Counted from the first letter of the stretch, positions 1 through 9,400 are shown. The stretch is DNA of 64,000 nt from Sedimentisphaerales bacterium (GCA_016928975.1 JAFGJR010000147.1:93413-157412); one strand, 5' to 3'. Notes: a model not told the origin generated them from the letters alone. Made by a program: numbers and translations.

Positions 1-1043
1 AGCAGATCCTTCGACAGGAGCCGGACGCTGGTATTCACTTCTTCCACAGCACGCGCCCGGTCGATGAACATATCCTGGGAAAGACGAAGTTCGCGCGGAC
101 GCCATTGCCGGCGATTGGCCTGTCCGCCCATCCGGTGAAGCTCTTGCGCTTCTGCTCCACGTTCCGGCGAAGCTACCTGCTGGCCAGGAGCATCCTCGCC
201 GATCATCCCAATCCGGTTGTGATCGGCGCCGGCGGCTTCGTGGCGGCGCCGGTGTGCCTGGCCGGGCGGCGGATGGGTGTCCCGGTAGCGCTGTTGAACG
301 TCGATCTGGCGCCGGGCCGGGCGAACAGACTGGCCGGACGCTGGGCGGACGAGATCTTCGTGCAATTCGCCGAGGGCCGGGACCACTTCCATCGCAGCCG
401 GGCGACGATCCATGTCGTTGGTTGCCCTTTGCGAAGCGGCTTTGTCCACCCGCAGCCGGAGGCGGCGATTCGGGACCTGGGCCTCGACCCGGACAAGAAG
501 GTCCTGCTCATCACCGGCGCATCGAGCGGCTCGCAGAGCATCAACGAAGCGGTCTGCCGCCTGCTGGACCAACTGGCGGGATTCGCCGACTCCTGGCAGA
601 TCGTGCACCTGACGGGCCTGGAAAACTACGAATCGGTCCTGAACCGGTACAAAGACGCGCGCATAACCCACAAGGTCGTGAACTACTACGAAGGGATGCC
701 CGACCTGCTGGCAGCGGCGGACCTGGTGATCGGCCGCAGTGGGGCGGTCGGCGTCGCGGAATATGCGGCCGCCGGCGTCCCGAGCATCTGCATGCCCTAT
801 CCCCACCACAAGGACATGCACCAGTACCTCAACGCCGGTAAGCTCGTCGAGGCCGGCGCCGCGATTATCGTGGACGACCTCCCCGATGTCCAGAACCGCA
901 CCGAGTGGCTCTGGGAAGAGCTGGAGTCCCTCATGAAAGACGACGCAGCCCGTCAGGAAATGTCCAAAGCCTGCAAGCGCGTCGCCAGGCCCCACGCCGC
1001 CGAAACCATCGCCAGCCGCCTGTTGGAATTGGCCGGTGGATAG
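1..1043 (+). CDS. murG: MurG, UDP-GlcNAc:lipid-II precursor GlcNAc transferase (5' truncated by window edge)
   Basis: The reading frame is open from base 3 and continues off the left edge, so the start and the N-terminal glycine-rich lipid-substrate loop are missing. About 346 codons remain of a family usually near 360. MurG transfers GlcNAc from UDP-GlcNAc to undecaprenyl-PP-MurNAc-pentapeptide on the inner face of the cytoplasmic membrane to make lipid II. Visible landmarks are VIGAGGF, the nucleotide-side loop ITGASSGSQSIN, and the C-terminal donor-binding stretch GRSGAVGVAEYAAAGVPS followed by PYPHHKDMHQ. An internal TTG at 105 could be mistaken for a start, but the homologous sequence extends upstream of it (FARTPLPAIGLS). 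Assignment to the MurG family is secure; nothing about its operon partners is visible. Confidence 0.93.
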   Translation, partial: QILRQEPDAGIHFFHSTRPVDEHILGKTKFARTPLPAIGLSAHPVKLLRFCSTFRRSYLLARSILADHPNPVVIGAGGFVAAPVCLAGRRMGVPVALLNVDLAPGRANRLAGRWADEIFVQFAEGRDHFHRSRATIHVVGCPLRSGFVHPQPEAAIRDLGLDPDKKVLLITGASSGSQSINEAVCRLLDQLAGFADSWQIVHLTGLENYESVLNRYKDARITHKVVNYYEGMPDLLAAADLVIGRSGAVGVAEYAAAGVPSICMPYPHHKDMHQYLNAGKLVEAGAAIIVDDLPDVQNRTEWLWEELESLMKDDAARQEMSKACKRVARPHAAETIASRLLELAGG

Positions 1044-1187
1044 GTCGTATCCGTCGCGGTGGGTGTGCGGTTCCCGTGGTTGGGATTGGCGACTTGCATT
1101 TCCAGGCGATTACACCTACAATATGCAACAAGCGGTGATGTCGCAGGTCTTAGGCAAGTGCCTAACGACCGTCGCATCGCGCCCCTT

Positions 1188-1340
1188 TCAGTCGTGGTGA
1201 GGGGATTTGGCGTGAGAAGACATGCGAAGCTCCTTGAACGCATTCTCAGCGGACGGGCCGATGCGAATATCCGGTTTTCCGGCCTCGAAGATCTTCTGGC
1301 GCGTCGATCCCACCTCGTCAACAATGGAGTCTTTCGCCAT
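1188..1340 (-). CDS. small hypothetical protein, possible antitoxin-type remnant (50 aa)
   Basis: A 50-codon minus-strand ORF starts at ATG 1340, with a GGAGG ribosome-binding sequence (1350-1354 on the plus strand) nine bases upstream. It begins MAKDSIVDEVGSTRQKIFEA, like the short proteins often encoded beside PIN or HicA-type toxins (typical opening M-x-K-D-P-I-V-E-E-V-R). Those proteins usually run to about 65-80 residues. Here the C-terminal half is antisense to the hicA fragment and looks unlike the family. I read it as a 5' gene fragment joined tail-to-tail with the hicA fragment. It may still be translated, given its good ribosome-binding site. Confidence 0.4.
   Translation of the reverse strand: MAKDSIVDEVGSTRQKIFEAGKPDIRIGPSAENAFKELRMSSHAKSPHHD
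1212..1298 (+). pseudogene. hicA toxin fragment (N-terminal relic)
   Basis: Read from the GTG at 1212, the frame gives HAKLLERILSGRADANIRF and then SGLEDLL. This is very close to the conserved N-terminus of HicA mRNA-interferase toxins. The match stops abruptly near 1298: the following residues lack the GSHH motif with the catalytic histidine, and no other frame restores it. It is therefore a truncated relic and cannot encode an active toxin. The break coincides with the 5' part of a small minus-strand ORF running the other way (see 1188-1340). Family recognition is from memory of HicA sequences; the truncation is seen directly. Confidence 0.6.
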
Positions 1341-1344
1341 GATC

Positions 1345-1434
1345 CTAATCCTCCAAGGATTCCAGAATCTCCTCCGGCGTCACGATCAGAGGAGTTGAGC
1401 GACTCAGCTCAGCGTTTACCCTGAGCCATTCCTT
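1345..1434 (-). pseudogene. C-terminal remnant of an unidentified minus-strand gene
   Basis: Directly upstream of the 50-aa ORF on the same strand, one frame reads WLRVNAELSRSTPLIVTPEE and ends ILESLED-stop at 1345-1347, next to the ribosome-binding site of the next ORF. The ending (IVTPEEIL near the stop) resembles C-termini of PIN-type toxin proteins. No start or upstream domain is present, so this could be the tail of a deleted toxin gene. The evidence is weak: a 30-codon stretch with gene-like composition and a gene-like junction. Confidence 0.22.
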
Positions 1435-1487
1435 GCATGGCAGCCATTGTAGAGAAAGGCCCAGGAAAAGGCAAGCGGACGTCGATC

Positions 1488-1516
1488 TTGACAGGGGCTT
1501 GTTCCGACGGTAACAT
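1488..1516 (+). promoter_or_regulatory. sigma70-type promoter of the toxin-antitoxin pair (predicted leaderless)
   Basis: A perfect TTGACA (1488-1493), a 17-base spacer and TAACAT (1511-1516; 4 of 6 to consensus). Only six bases separate the -10 box from the antitoxin ATG at 1523, which puts the expected transcription start at or beside the A of the start codon. There is no ribosome-binding site in front of that ATG. Confidence 0.6.
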
Positions 1517-1522
1517 GAAGAT

Positions 1523-1750
1523 ATGAAGACTATGGAAGAAATCCGAAGAGAAGCGATGGCGCTGTCGGCCGGCGAGCGGGCGAGCCTGGCCCACGATTTG
1601 ATCCTGAGTCTCGAAGACCCTGAGGCCTATGAGCTTAGCCCTGAACAGGAGGCCGAGATTCGCAGGCGTGTCCGCAAAGTCAAGAGTGGCAAAGCGGTGG
1701 GCCGTCCGGCTGCGGAGGTGCTGGCCGAGATTGAGGCCAGGCTGAAATGA
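1523..1750 (+). CDS. addiction-module antitoxin (75 aa)
   Basis: A short charged helical protein opening MKTMEEIRREAMALSAGERA, with LILSLEDPEAYELSPEQEAE and then a basic stretch RRRVRKVKSGKAVGRP. This matches the putative addiction-module component family that partners RelE/ParE toxins; it would bind its toxin and probably autorepress. Its stop overlaps the toxin start (ATGA at 1747-1750), which implies translational coupling. The start at 1523 lies about seven bases after a -10 box, so the mRNA may be leaderless; the alternative ATG at 1532 is possible. Family assignment is good; the specific DNA target is unknown. Confidence 0.8.
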   Translation: MKTMEEIRREAMALSAGERASLAHDLILSLEDPEAYELSPEQEAEIRRRVRKVKSGKAVGRPAAEVLAEIEARLK

Positions 1751-2076
1751 CCCCCATCACCATCCTTCACGAGGCCGAGATCGAGTTATGGGAAGCGGTG
1801 CAGTTCTACGAAAGTAGATGTGCTGGGCTCGGCCTGGACTTCGAGGGAGAGGTCAAGACTGCGGTGGACGCTATCCGGCAGTCTCCTGGTCGGTGGCCGC
1901 TCCAGAAGGACGGCACACGCAGGTACTTAACCCACCGGTTTCCCTACTTCGTCATCTACCTTGTGCACGAAGGTCACGTCTGGATCATCGCGTTTGCCCA
2001 TTGCAGGAGAAAGCCAGGGTACTGGTCTGAGCGTACCAAGAGGGCGAGGACTCGACGTGGACAGCAACGCGAGTAG
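1747..2076 (+). CDS. RelE/ParE-family toxin (109 aa)
   Basis: The size and fold pattern are those of RelE/ParE toxins: an N-terminal helix (HEAEIELWEAVQFYESRCAG), a central helix (LGLDFEGEVKTAVDAIRQSP), and C-terminal strands RRYLTHRFPYFVIYLVHEGH and VWIIAFAHCRRKPGYW. The R-Y-L...F-P-Y...I-Y motif and the closing H-x-R-R-x-P-x-Y-W are typical of the subgroup paired with the antitoxin family encoded just upstream. The RelE subgroup cleaves ribosome-bound mRNA and the ParE subgroup poisons gyrase; the sequence alone does not settle which applies. The two genes overlap by four bases. The basic C-terminal tail (TKRARTRRGQQRE) is longer than usual. Confidence 0.85.
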   Translation: MTPITILHEAEIELWEAVQFYESRCAGLGLDFEGEVKTAVDAIRQSPGRWPLQKDGTRRYLTHRFPYFVIYLVHEGHVWIIAFAHCRRKPGYWSERTKRARTRRGQQRE

Positions 2077-2130
2077 TCAATGTCGCGACCATCTTTGCGA
2101 AGGTCTGAACCGTTGTGACTTTGCGCCGAG

Positions 2131-3060
2131 CTACTTGTTGATGTTCGCCGTGATTGGCGGCTGTGCTTTCGCTCGCTTGTAGGCGTCGAAGATCGTGGCG
2201 ATGTTGGCTTTCTCGGTGTCTCCGGTGTGGACGACGACTCGGTAGCGGAGGATCAGGTTCCGGGCTTTGGGGAGGGTGAATTCTTCGAGCCAGTTCATGG
2301 GGGTGGGGGAGAAGAAGCCGTAATCGCGCGTGAACCACTTGGCGGGATACCAGCGATTGGTGGGGTGCTGGAGGATGGCGAGGCCTTCGGTGACGCCGGA
2401 GCGCGAGCCGTAATAGTCGCACCACGGCGATTCGACGGCGAACGTGCCTTTTTCTGCGGTCTGGCCTTCGGCGTTGATCAGTGTGCCGCCTGCCGTGACA
2501 GCCAGCTCGGGCACGACGCGGGCGGCGAACAACGAGTGGTTCGTCTTGAGAATCCGGATGTCCACCAGCGGCTCCACAGTGATCGTGAAGTCGATGAAGC
2601 GCAGGCTGTCACTGGGAGCGGTGATGACGATCTGCCGCCGGTCGCGGATGATCGGGTCTTTGCCCGGCTGCTTCCAGAGGGTCTCGTCAGTGAAGACGAC
2701 TTGGCTGCCTGAGGATTCGACGATCTTCGGGCCCTGGGAGATGATCTGGCCGCGATCGCTGCTCTCCTGCCAGTAATTGCCTCCGTTGACGCGGTCGCAG
2801 CCGAAAAAGAGGGAGTAATGGTGCGGGTAGGGCTGCGAGGTCTCGGTCGTGACCGACTTGCCCGAGGCCGGGCCGTTGACCGGCCAGAAGTAAGGGTACT
2901 TCTGGGACGCGTCGAACTTGTAGCCGGCGAACAACTGCCCGTCCACCATGACGACAACCTGGTTCCCTTCGATCTTCGCGTGTACTGTGCCCGCAGTGGC
3001 CTGGGCGGAAACCGCGAGAAGAACGAATGCTGCTGCCGGCAAAACGGTTCGAAGGTGCAT
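2131..3060 (-). CDS. secreted DUF6807 (PmoA-like) protein
   Basis: The ATG at 3060 is preferred over the in-frame TTG at 3075 because a TTGGAG ribosome-binding site sits nine bases upstream of it. It gives a clean signal peptide (MHLRTVLPAAAFVLLAVSAQ, cleavage near ATA-G). The body matches the DUF6807 family of planctomycete and Bacteroidetes exported proteins: FAGYKFDASQKYPYFWPVNG near the N-terminus, PHHYSLFFG, GLAILQHPTNRWYPAKWF and DYGFFSPTPMNW. The biochemical function is unestablished; such genes often sit among carbohydrate-degradation genes. It follows the gamma-glutamyltransferase gene by 52 bases on the same strand and is probably co-transcribed. Confidence 0.8.
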   Translation of the reverse strand: MHLRTVLPAAAFVLLAVSAQATAGTVHAKIEGNQVVVMVDGQLFAGYKFDASQKYPYFWPVNGPASGKSVTTETSQPYPHHYSLFFGCDRVNGGNYWQESSDRGQIISQGPKIVESSGSQVVFTDETLWKQPGKDPIIRDRRQIVITAPSDSLRFIDFTITVEPLVDIRILKTNHSLFAARVVPELAVTAGGTLINAEGQTAEKGTFAVESPWCDYYGSRSGVTEGLAILQHPTNRWYPAKWFTRDYGFFSPTPMNWLEEFTLPKARNLILRYRVVVHTGDTEKANIATIFDAYKRAKAQPPITANINK

Positions 3061-3112
3061 TGTCGTGTACTCCAAGAAAGTCAGCGATCAGATCTGTGCA
3101 TTCTACATTCGA

Positions 3113-4876
3113 TCAATACCCGATGGCACAGCCGTCCTTGCGGGGGTCGGAGGCCCCGAAGTAACGCAACGGGTCGTCCTGGCGCCAGATGCCCTGGTAG
3201 CCCCCGAAGGCGCCTATGTTGGGGCGGACCTTGTGGCCCATGTAGGCCAGTTTCAACTTCACGTCATCGGCGATGCCTCGCTCGAAGCCGACGGTGCCGG
3301 AGCCGGTCATCTTGATTCCGGTAGGAGTGGAGCTTTCGGCGTGCTCGACGCGGGGCTGCTCGCCCGCCTGCTGCGGGGACATGCCGAAGTCGAGGAGGTT
3401 CATCAGGACCTGCACGTGTCCCTGGGGCTGGAAATCGCCGCCCATGACGCCGAAGGAAAAGACCGGGTCACCGCCTTTGGTGACGAAGGCGGGGATGATC
3501 GTGTGGAAGGGTCGCTTGTGCGGCTCGAGACAGTTCAGATGCTTCGGGTCGAGTGCGAAGAGCTGGCCGCGATTCTGGAGGCAGAAGCCCAGACCATCGG
3601 GGACATAGCCGGAGCCCCAGCCGTGGAAGATGCTCTGGATGAGCGAGACCATGTTGCCGTCCTTGTCGGCGGCGGTCATGTAGATCGTGTCGGAGGAGCC
3701 CCTGATCCGGCCGGGCGACACCTGCTGAGCGGCCCGGCTGCGGTCGATCAGCTTGACGCGCTCAGCGGCGTACTCCTTTGAGATCAGTTGTTGCAGCGGC
3801 ACCCTGGCGAAGTCCATATCCGCGTAATATACGGCCCGGTCTTCGAAGGCCAGCTTCTTGGCCTCGATGAACAGGTGCAGGTGCTCCGCCGAGTTCGGCG
3901 CCAGGGAACCGATGTCGAAGTGCTCCAGCAGGTTGAGCATCTGCAGCGCCGCGATGCCCTGTCCATTCGGCGGAAGCTCCCACACGTCGTAGCCCCGGTA
4001 GCTTGTGCTGACGGGCTCGACCCAGTCGGCCTTGTGATCGCGGAAATCGCGCAGGCCGAATTTTCCCCCGCTGGCCTGCGAGAATCTCACGATGCGCTCG
4101 GCAGGCTCGCCCTGGTAGAAGACCGCTGGCCCCTGGCGGGCGAGCAGCTCGCAGACGTCGGCAAGCGCCGGGTTGCGGAAGATGGCCCCGTAGTACATGG
4201 GCTTGCCGTCCGGCAGGTAGGTGCTGCGCAATCCGGGCGTCTCGGCCGAGCCGAACGACCAGGAGTGTGCGATGATCGGCGAGACGGGGAAGCCTTCCCT
4301 CGCGTGTTGGATTACAGGTTCCAGGAGTCTGGCAAAGGGGAGCCTGCCGAATCGTTCGTGCAGGGCGGCCCAGCCGCTGACACAACCCGGAACGCTCCAC
4401 GCCAGGGGGCTGTAGGTCGGGACCTGTGTGAGCCCCATGTCCCGCGCCTGTTGGAGGTTCCAGTCATATGGGGAGCGGCCGCTGGCGTTGAGGCCGAACA
4501 GCCGACGATCCCTCTCGCTCCAGACGATGGCGAACAGGTCGCCACCGATTCCACACGACATCGGCTCGACCAGCCCGATCATGGCGTTGGCGGCAATGGC
4601 CGCATCGGCCGCAGTGCCGCCGGCCTGGAGGACATCGACGCCTGCCATGCTTGCCAACGGCTGGCTGGTGCAGACCATGCCGTTGCGCGAGATGACGGTC
4701 GAGCGATTCCGATTCCTGTGGGACAGCAGCCCGGTGCTTCGCGGCGGGCGGCCTGCTGCCGGGTCGGCCCCACGGGAAATGGGATAGAAGGGGGCGGAGA
4801 CCAAGGTCGCCGTGCCCATTCCAACAATATGAAGGAAGTCTCGTCGTCTCATAGGCCCTCTGCAATGTCGGCTCAT
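3113..4876 (-). CDS. ggt: gamma-glutamyltransferase family protein, Tat-exported
   Basis: A 587-residue protein with a twin-arginine leader (MRRRDFLHIVGMGTATLVSA, from residue 9). GGT enzymes hydrolyse or transfer the gamma-glutamyl group of glutathione and related compounds in the periplasm after self-cleavage. Landmarks are GMVCTSQPLAS, AGGTAADAAIA, CGIGGDLFAIVW, the oxyanion-side motif PPNGQGIAALQMLN, and the processing/nucleophile region SSDTIYMTAADKDGNMVSL. Thr397 is the likely N-terminal nucleophile of the small subunit. Classical GGTs have Thr-Thr-His there; this one has Thr-Ile-Tyr, so substrate preference may differ (a cephalosporin-acylase-like or other branch is possible). The start overlaps the upstream gene's stop by four bases (ATGA), favouring 4876; the alternative ATG is at 4852. 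Confidence 0.9.
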   Translation of the reverse strand: MSRHCRGPMRRRDFLHIVGMGTATLVSAPFYPISRGADPAAGRPPRSTGLLSHRNRNRSTVISRNGMVCTSQPLASMAGVDVLQAGGTAADAAIAANAMIGLVEPMSCGIGGDLFAIVWSERDRRLFGLNASGRSPYDWNLQQARDMGLTQVPTYSPLAWSVPGCVSGWAALHERFGRLPFARLLEPVIQHAREGFPVSPIIAHSWSFGSAETPGLRSTYLPDGKPMYYGAIFRNPALADVCELLARQGPAVFYQGEPAERIVRFSQASGGKFGLRDFRDHKADWVEPVSTSYRGYDVWELPPNGQGIAALQMLNLLEHFDIGSLAPNSAEHLHLFIEAKKLAFEDRAVYYADMDFARVPLQQLISKEYAAERVKLIDRSRAAQQVSPGRIRGSSDTIYMTAADKDGNMVSLIQSIFHGWGSGYVPDGLGFCLQNRGQLFALDPKHLNCLEPHKRPFHTIIPAFVTKGGDPVFSFGVMGGDFQPQGHVQVLMNLLDFGMSPQQAGEQPRVEHAESSTPTGIKMTGSGTVGFERGIADDVKLKLAYMGHKVRPNIGAFGGYQGIWRQDDPLRYFGASDPRKDGCAIGY

Positions 4877-5745
4877 GGAGTGGCCGGTGACTGTGTGCCG
4901 GGCACATCGGGTGGAGGACTGGGTGTCTGGAGCGCCGGCGATTCTTGGACGGATCGCGGCTGGTCCACGGCGAACTTGGCGCGGACTCGCTCGAGCATCT
5001 GGGCCTTCCTCTCCACTCGCCAGACGAGCAGGGTGGATGGCGGACGCGTGTTGTCCTTGAAGGTGATGGTGATGCGTCCGAAGCCGAGGAGTCGCTCGAG
5101 GAAGTCACTCGTGTCCACCTTCGTGTTGTAGTCCTCGCGGCCGACCTGCTCGCCGGCCTCGGTCGGCCCGCGGTGAAAGTCGAGGCAGTTGGGAGTGATG
5201 GCCACGTAGTAGAACAATCCCCGCAGCCACGAGACGAAGATCGTGAGGATCCCGATGATCGCGATGAGGAGGTAGCCAGTCGCGCTAATCGAGAACGCCA
5301 GGTGTTTGAACAGACCGAGGAAGGCGAGCACCAGGCCGAGCAGGTGCAGCCAGAGCAAAAGGAACCCGATGACCGCGCCAGCCAGCAGAAGCATCTTGAC
5401 ATTGATGTCGTACTCCTCGATCAGGAAGTTGAGGAAGAAGATGACGAACCACAAGCCGCCCACGAGCTTGGGATCAATCCCGGCGAAGATTCGCCAGTCG
5501 GACTCCCTCAGGAACATCAAGAAGCACGCGATGAAGGCGGCCGCGATCGTCGGGACATAGAGAACCTTCGGCGTCCAACCGAAAATGACGAGCCAGTCGT
5601 TGAGGTCCGGGTCGTCGCGGAGAATCCTCTCCGTGGCGATTCGTGTGCGCAGCGTCTTGCGCACGACGAACCAGATGCCGACGGCGCCAATGACGACTGC
5701 CAGCGCGATATACAGGGCGATCATCCCATTCGAAGTCCAATGCAT
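4873..5745 (-). CDS. polytopic membrane protein with C-terminal PH-like domain
   Basis: This 290-residue protein is not recognised with certainty. An N-terminal transmembrane segment (MIALYIALAVVIGAVGIWFV) is followed by a soluble stretch, then about five more hydrophobic helices between residues 60 and 180. Next is a soluble domain beginning YYVAITPNCLDFHRGPTEAG with DFLERLLGFGRITITFKDN, which has the character of a bacterial PH domain: a strand-rich unit that describes a kinetic or structural field beneath a membrane. The last 40 residues are proline-rich and low complexity. It is first in an apparent operon with the gamma-glutamyltransferase (ATGA overlap) and the DUF6807 gene. Function unknown. 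Confidence 0.62.
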   Translation of the reverse strand: MHWTSNGMIALYIALAVVIGAVGIWFVVRKTLRTRIATERILRDDPDLNDWLVIFGWTPKVLYVPTIAAAFIACFLMFLRESDWRIFAGIDPKLVGGLWFVIFFLNFLIEEYDINVKMLLLAGAVIGFLLLWLHLLGLVLAFLGLFKHLAFSISATGYLLIAIIGILTIFVSWLRGLFYYVAITPNCLDFHRGPTEAGEQVGREDYNTKVDTSDFLERLLGFGRITITFKDNTRPPSTLLVWRVERKAQMLERVRAKFAVDQPRSVQESPALQTPSPPPDVPGTQSPATP

Positions 5746-6471
5746 AATCGTGCCTCCAAGTATGCAGAGACGGCCGGCTCACACGAGCCCACACGCCATT
5801 GTACAGCGCACGGCTGTGTGCAACCAGCCCCTCGCCAAAGAGCACCGAGAGGTGGCGTGCCATCTGGCGGTAGTGGGAAGCAAGACGTTTCGGGACGTCG
5901 TGCTTCGTGCCGGCCTTCAGACCGTGCCGATCGTATGAGCCAGTGCTGGCGGAATGGGTGTGGCTTGCGGATGTGGGTGCTGTGGCCAACGGCGTTCTCT
6001 GCACTGATCGGGGCGTTTCGGGCTGCGGAACAGGGGGCATCCGGTGGGTTGACGCGGGGTGGCTGTGGAGGGGCCCGGCATCGTATTGCGGCGTTTTGTA
6101 CAGGAACGCGAGGTGCGAATGCGGCGGAAGTGCGTGTCGTGGCGAGTGACGCTGCAAAAATATTTTTCGGGCGTCGGCGCATTCGTGTCGAGAGCGGGCA
6201 ACGGCCTGCAGGGAAGCTACCAGTACTGATAACGAAGGGTCGTATGCGGCGAATCGGGAGGGGTCGGGCGTGGAGGCGGCAGTGGGCCAGTTGCTGGCGA
6301 TGAGGGTGTGGAGATCGGTGGGTCCGGACACGCAGGAAAAGTGCAGAAGGAAGCGGGCGGGGGTCGATAATAAGGCCGAATTTGGGGAGGTGCTTGGGAG
6401 CCAATTCCGTGGCACGCAATCTGGGAACAGGGATGACAGCAGGATTCGACAAGGAACCAGGAGTAATGGGT
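5746..6471. other. intergenic region upstream of the autotransporter, no gene recognised
   Basis: These 726 bases lie between divergent genes. Open frames exist on both strands but lack ribosome-binding sites and recognisable protein character. One AT island in otherwise GC-rich sequence forms a perfect 12-base palindrome (AAAAATATTTTT, 6156-6167). A GATAAT at about 6366 could be a -10 box for the autotransporter, but I see no matching -35. The AGGAG at 6459-6463 is the autotransporter ribosome-binding site. Confidence 0.5.
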
Positions 6472-9400
6472 ATGTCAACGCTACAGGGATCAGTTCGCAA
6501 CGTTCTGGGATTCATGGTGATTGTCGCGGTGGTGATGTTGGCTGCGGGGTCGGCATCAGGGTACATCACGGTGAGCGGCAGCACGACGCCGGTCTATGGC
6601 GCGATGGGACCGGACCCGTGGTTATTGACCAGCGACCTGACGGTGGGATCGGCGGCGGGCACGACGACGATGACTGTCGGCGCGGGCTCGAATGTCTTCG
6701 TCATCGACGCGATGTCGTTCATTGGGTCGCCGGACTTGACGGGGATTGTGGCGACATTGAATGTGCAGGATGACAACTCGGGCTTTCTGACGGCGGGATT
6801 GCGGGTGGGGCCGTATGCGGAGGGGTACCTCAACGTGACGAATGGTGGCGTCATGGTGTCGGGCGAGAGCTTGGTAGGCGGCAACCTGGAGAGGAACGAG
6901 CTGGACCAGGTGACCGGGTGGACCAGCGGCGAGGGGACGGCGAGCGTCTCCGGTGCGTCCTCGCGTTGGGACAGCAGTTGGTTGTTCGTGGGTGTCTCGG
7001 GCCATGGAGCATTGGACGTGAACGAAGGTGGCACTGTGAATGTCACCGGCCTGGAGGACAGTTCGCTGCTGGTGGGGGCGGCGGCAGACGGAACGGGCGA
7101 GGTGAGCGTGGCTGGCGGTAGCACCCTGTCGGTGGACAAGGATCTCACCTTGGGTGTATGGGGAGAAGGAACGCTGAGCGTGAACGGCGCGAGCCAGGTG
7201 AGCTCGCTGAATGGCAGGCTCGGTGCGGAGGATACGTCGGACTGGGACGACGAGCCGTACCTGGAGTCCCTGGGTCACGCGACCGGCACGGGCACGGCGA
7301 CGATTTCGGGCGGCTCACAGTGGAATATCGGCGACACGCTGATTGTGGGCGGCTGGGGCACGGGCGATCTGTTGATCGACGGCAACGCGGAGGTGACCGT
7401 AGGCAAGAAAGCGTACATCGGGGGTATGCCGATCACGCTGGGGCCGGAGGAGACGTTCTCCCGTGATATGCTTCCCAGCGGGACGGGCACCGCGACGGTG
7501 ACCGGCGGTGGCACGCTGACGGTCGTCGGGGGTGACACACTGTTTGTGGGGTACTCCGGGACGGGGACGCTGGACGTCAACAACGGGGGCGACGTAGTGT
7601 CGCCATCGGTCATATTGGGAGGGGCGCCGGATTCCAGCGGCACGGTGACGGTCTCCGGCAGCGGCTCCACGCTGACGTCAACGTACGAGATCAATGTCGG
7701 CGCGTGGGGCGCGGGAGAGTTGACCGTGTCCGATGGCGGCAGTGTTTCCACGGAAGAGCTCCTGATCGGTGGGCTCGACGCGAGTGACGTGAATGATCTG
7801 CCGGAGGAAGTGTTGGAGGATTTCGGCGAGGCGACCGGGCCGGGCATAGTGACTGTCACGGGGCCATTGTCATCTCTCGATGCCGCGGAAAGGATCTACG
7901 TGGGCAACTACGGCCAGGGAACGCTGGACGTGAATGATGGCGGGTCCGTCACCGCCGGGGAGATGGCGGTGGGCGTGGCGCCGGGCAGTCACGGGATTGT
8001 GAATATCTATGACCCGGGTTCGCACGTGGAGATCGATGAGGATGCCGGGGTGGAAGAGCCGGGGTACTATCCCGGCGTGATGATCGTCGGCGGCTACGGG
8101 CTGGGCGAAGTGACCGTGTCGGGCGAGGGGCAGCTCACCGTGGACGATGTGCTGTATGTGGGCGGCTATGCGCCTGAGGAGCTGGACTTCAATTCCGCGG
8201 AGGTCGGCTATGACCCGAACGGCACGGGCACCGTGACGATCACGGGCGCAGGCTCGACGCTGACGGGCGATGTGCTGTCCATCGGGTACAGCGGCCAGGG
8301 GACCCTGCAGATTCTCAACGACGCAAATGTCACGAGCGGAGCCGCCCTCGTTGGAGTGACCGCCGACGGACGGGGCGACGTCCTCGTGGATAACGCGGAC
8401 AACTCCTGGGTGAACACGGGATCGGTTGCGGTAGGCGTGTACGGCGTCGGCACGCTGACCGTCCAGAATGGCGGGCATGTCGATATCAACGATATCTTGT
8501 TCATCGGCGGCTATGAGCCGAACGCGATCGAGGGTGACACCTTCGGCTACGCGTACGATCCTAATGGGACCGGCACGGTGACGGTGACTGGCTCCGGGTC
8601 TCGCGTGCAGGCCTACGGCGTAGGCGTAGGTGTTGCCGGTGATGGCACCCTGGAGATCTTCAACGGCGGCCGGGTCGAGGGCCAGGTCGTCGGCGTCGGC
8701 ATTGAGAGCGGTGGCACCGGCTCGGTGGTCGTGGACGGCACCGGCTCGACCCTGCAACTCAGCGGTGGGGACCCGCTGCCCGACGAACTCACCACAGACG
8801 GCGAGGGCAGCGTGGTCATTTCCAACGGCGGCACCGTGAATCTCGGCGGCCTCAATGCCGTACTGGCCGTGGGCGGCGATACCATCGTCGGATCGGAAGG
8901 GCAAGGCACGATGATCGTGACCGCCGGCGATGTGGTCACTGAGGGGCTCTATATCGGCGGCTCCTATGCCGGCGACATCGTGGCCCTGAATGGAGGTGCG
9001 GCCCCCACCGGTGCAGTCACTATCACAGGCTCGAACTCGTCCCTGGAGGTCACCGGTGATTTCCCGATGATCGTAGGGTACTCGGGGACCGGCGTGCTGG
9101 ACGTGAATGCCGGCGGAGAGGTCACGACGGGCTCGATGGTGATTGGCGGCGGTCCAGATGTGACTGGCACGGTGACTGTCAACGCCGGCACCGTGTCGGC
9201 GGACCACGAGATCATCGCGGGCGCCTGGGGCTATGGCGAGATGTTCATCTTGAATGGCGGCGCCGTCACCACCGGTAGCCTGTCCATCGGTGGCTTCGAC
9301 GACAGCAATGCGCCGTCGGATCTCCTGGAGCAGTTCGGCGACCCCAACGGCTCCGGCGCGGTGGCCATCGTCGGCACCGGCTCGTCGGTACAAGTCGTTG

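Noticed and set aside
3788..6303. Long plus-strand frames opposite the gamma-glutamyltransferase and membrane-protein genes
   Set aside because: The minus-strand genes have clear family motifs and coupled starts; the plus-strand frames have neither.
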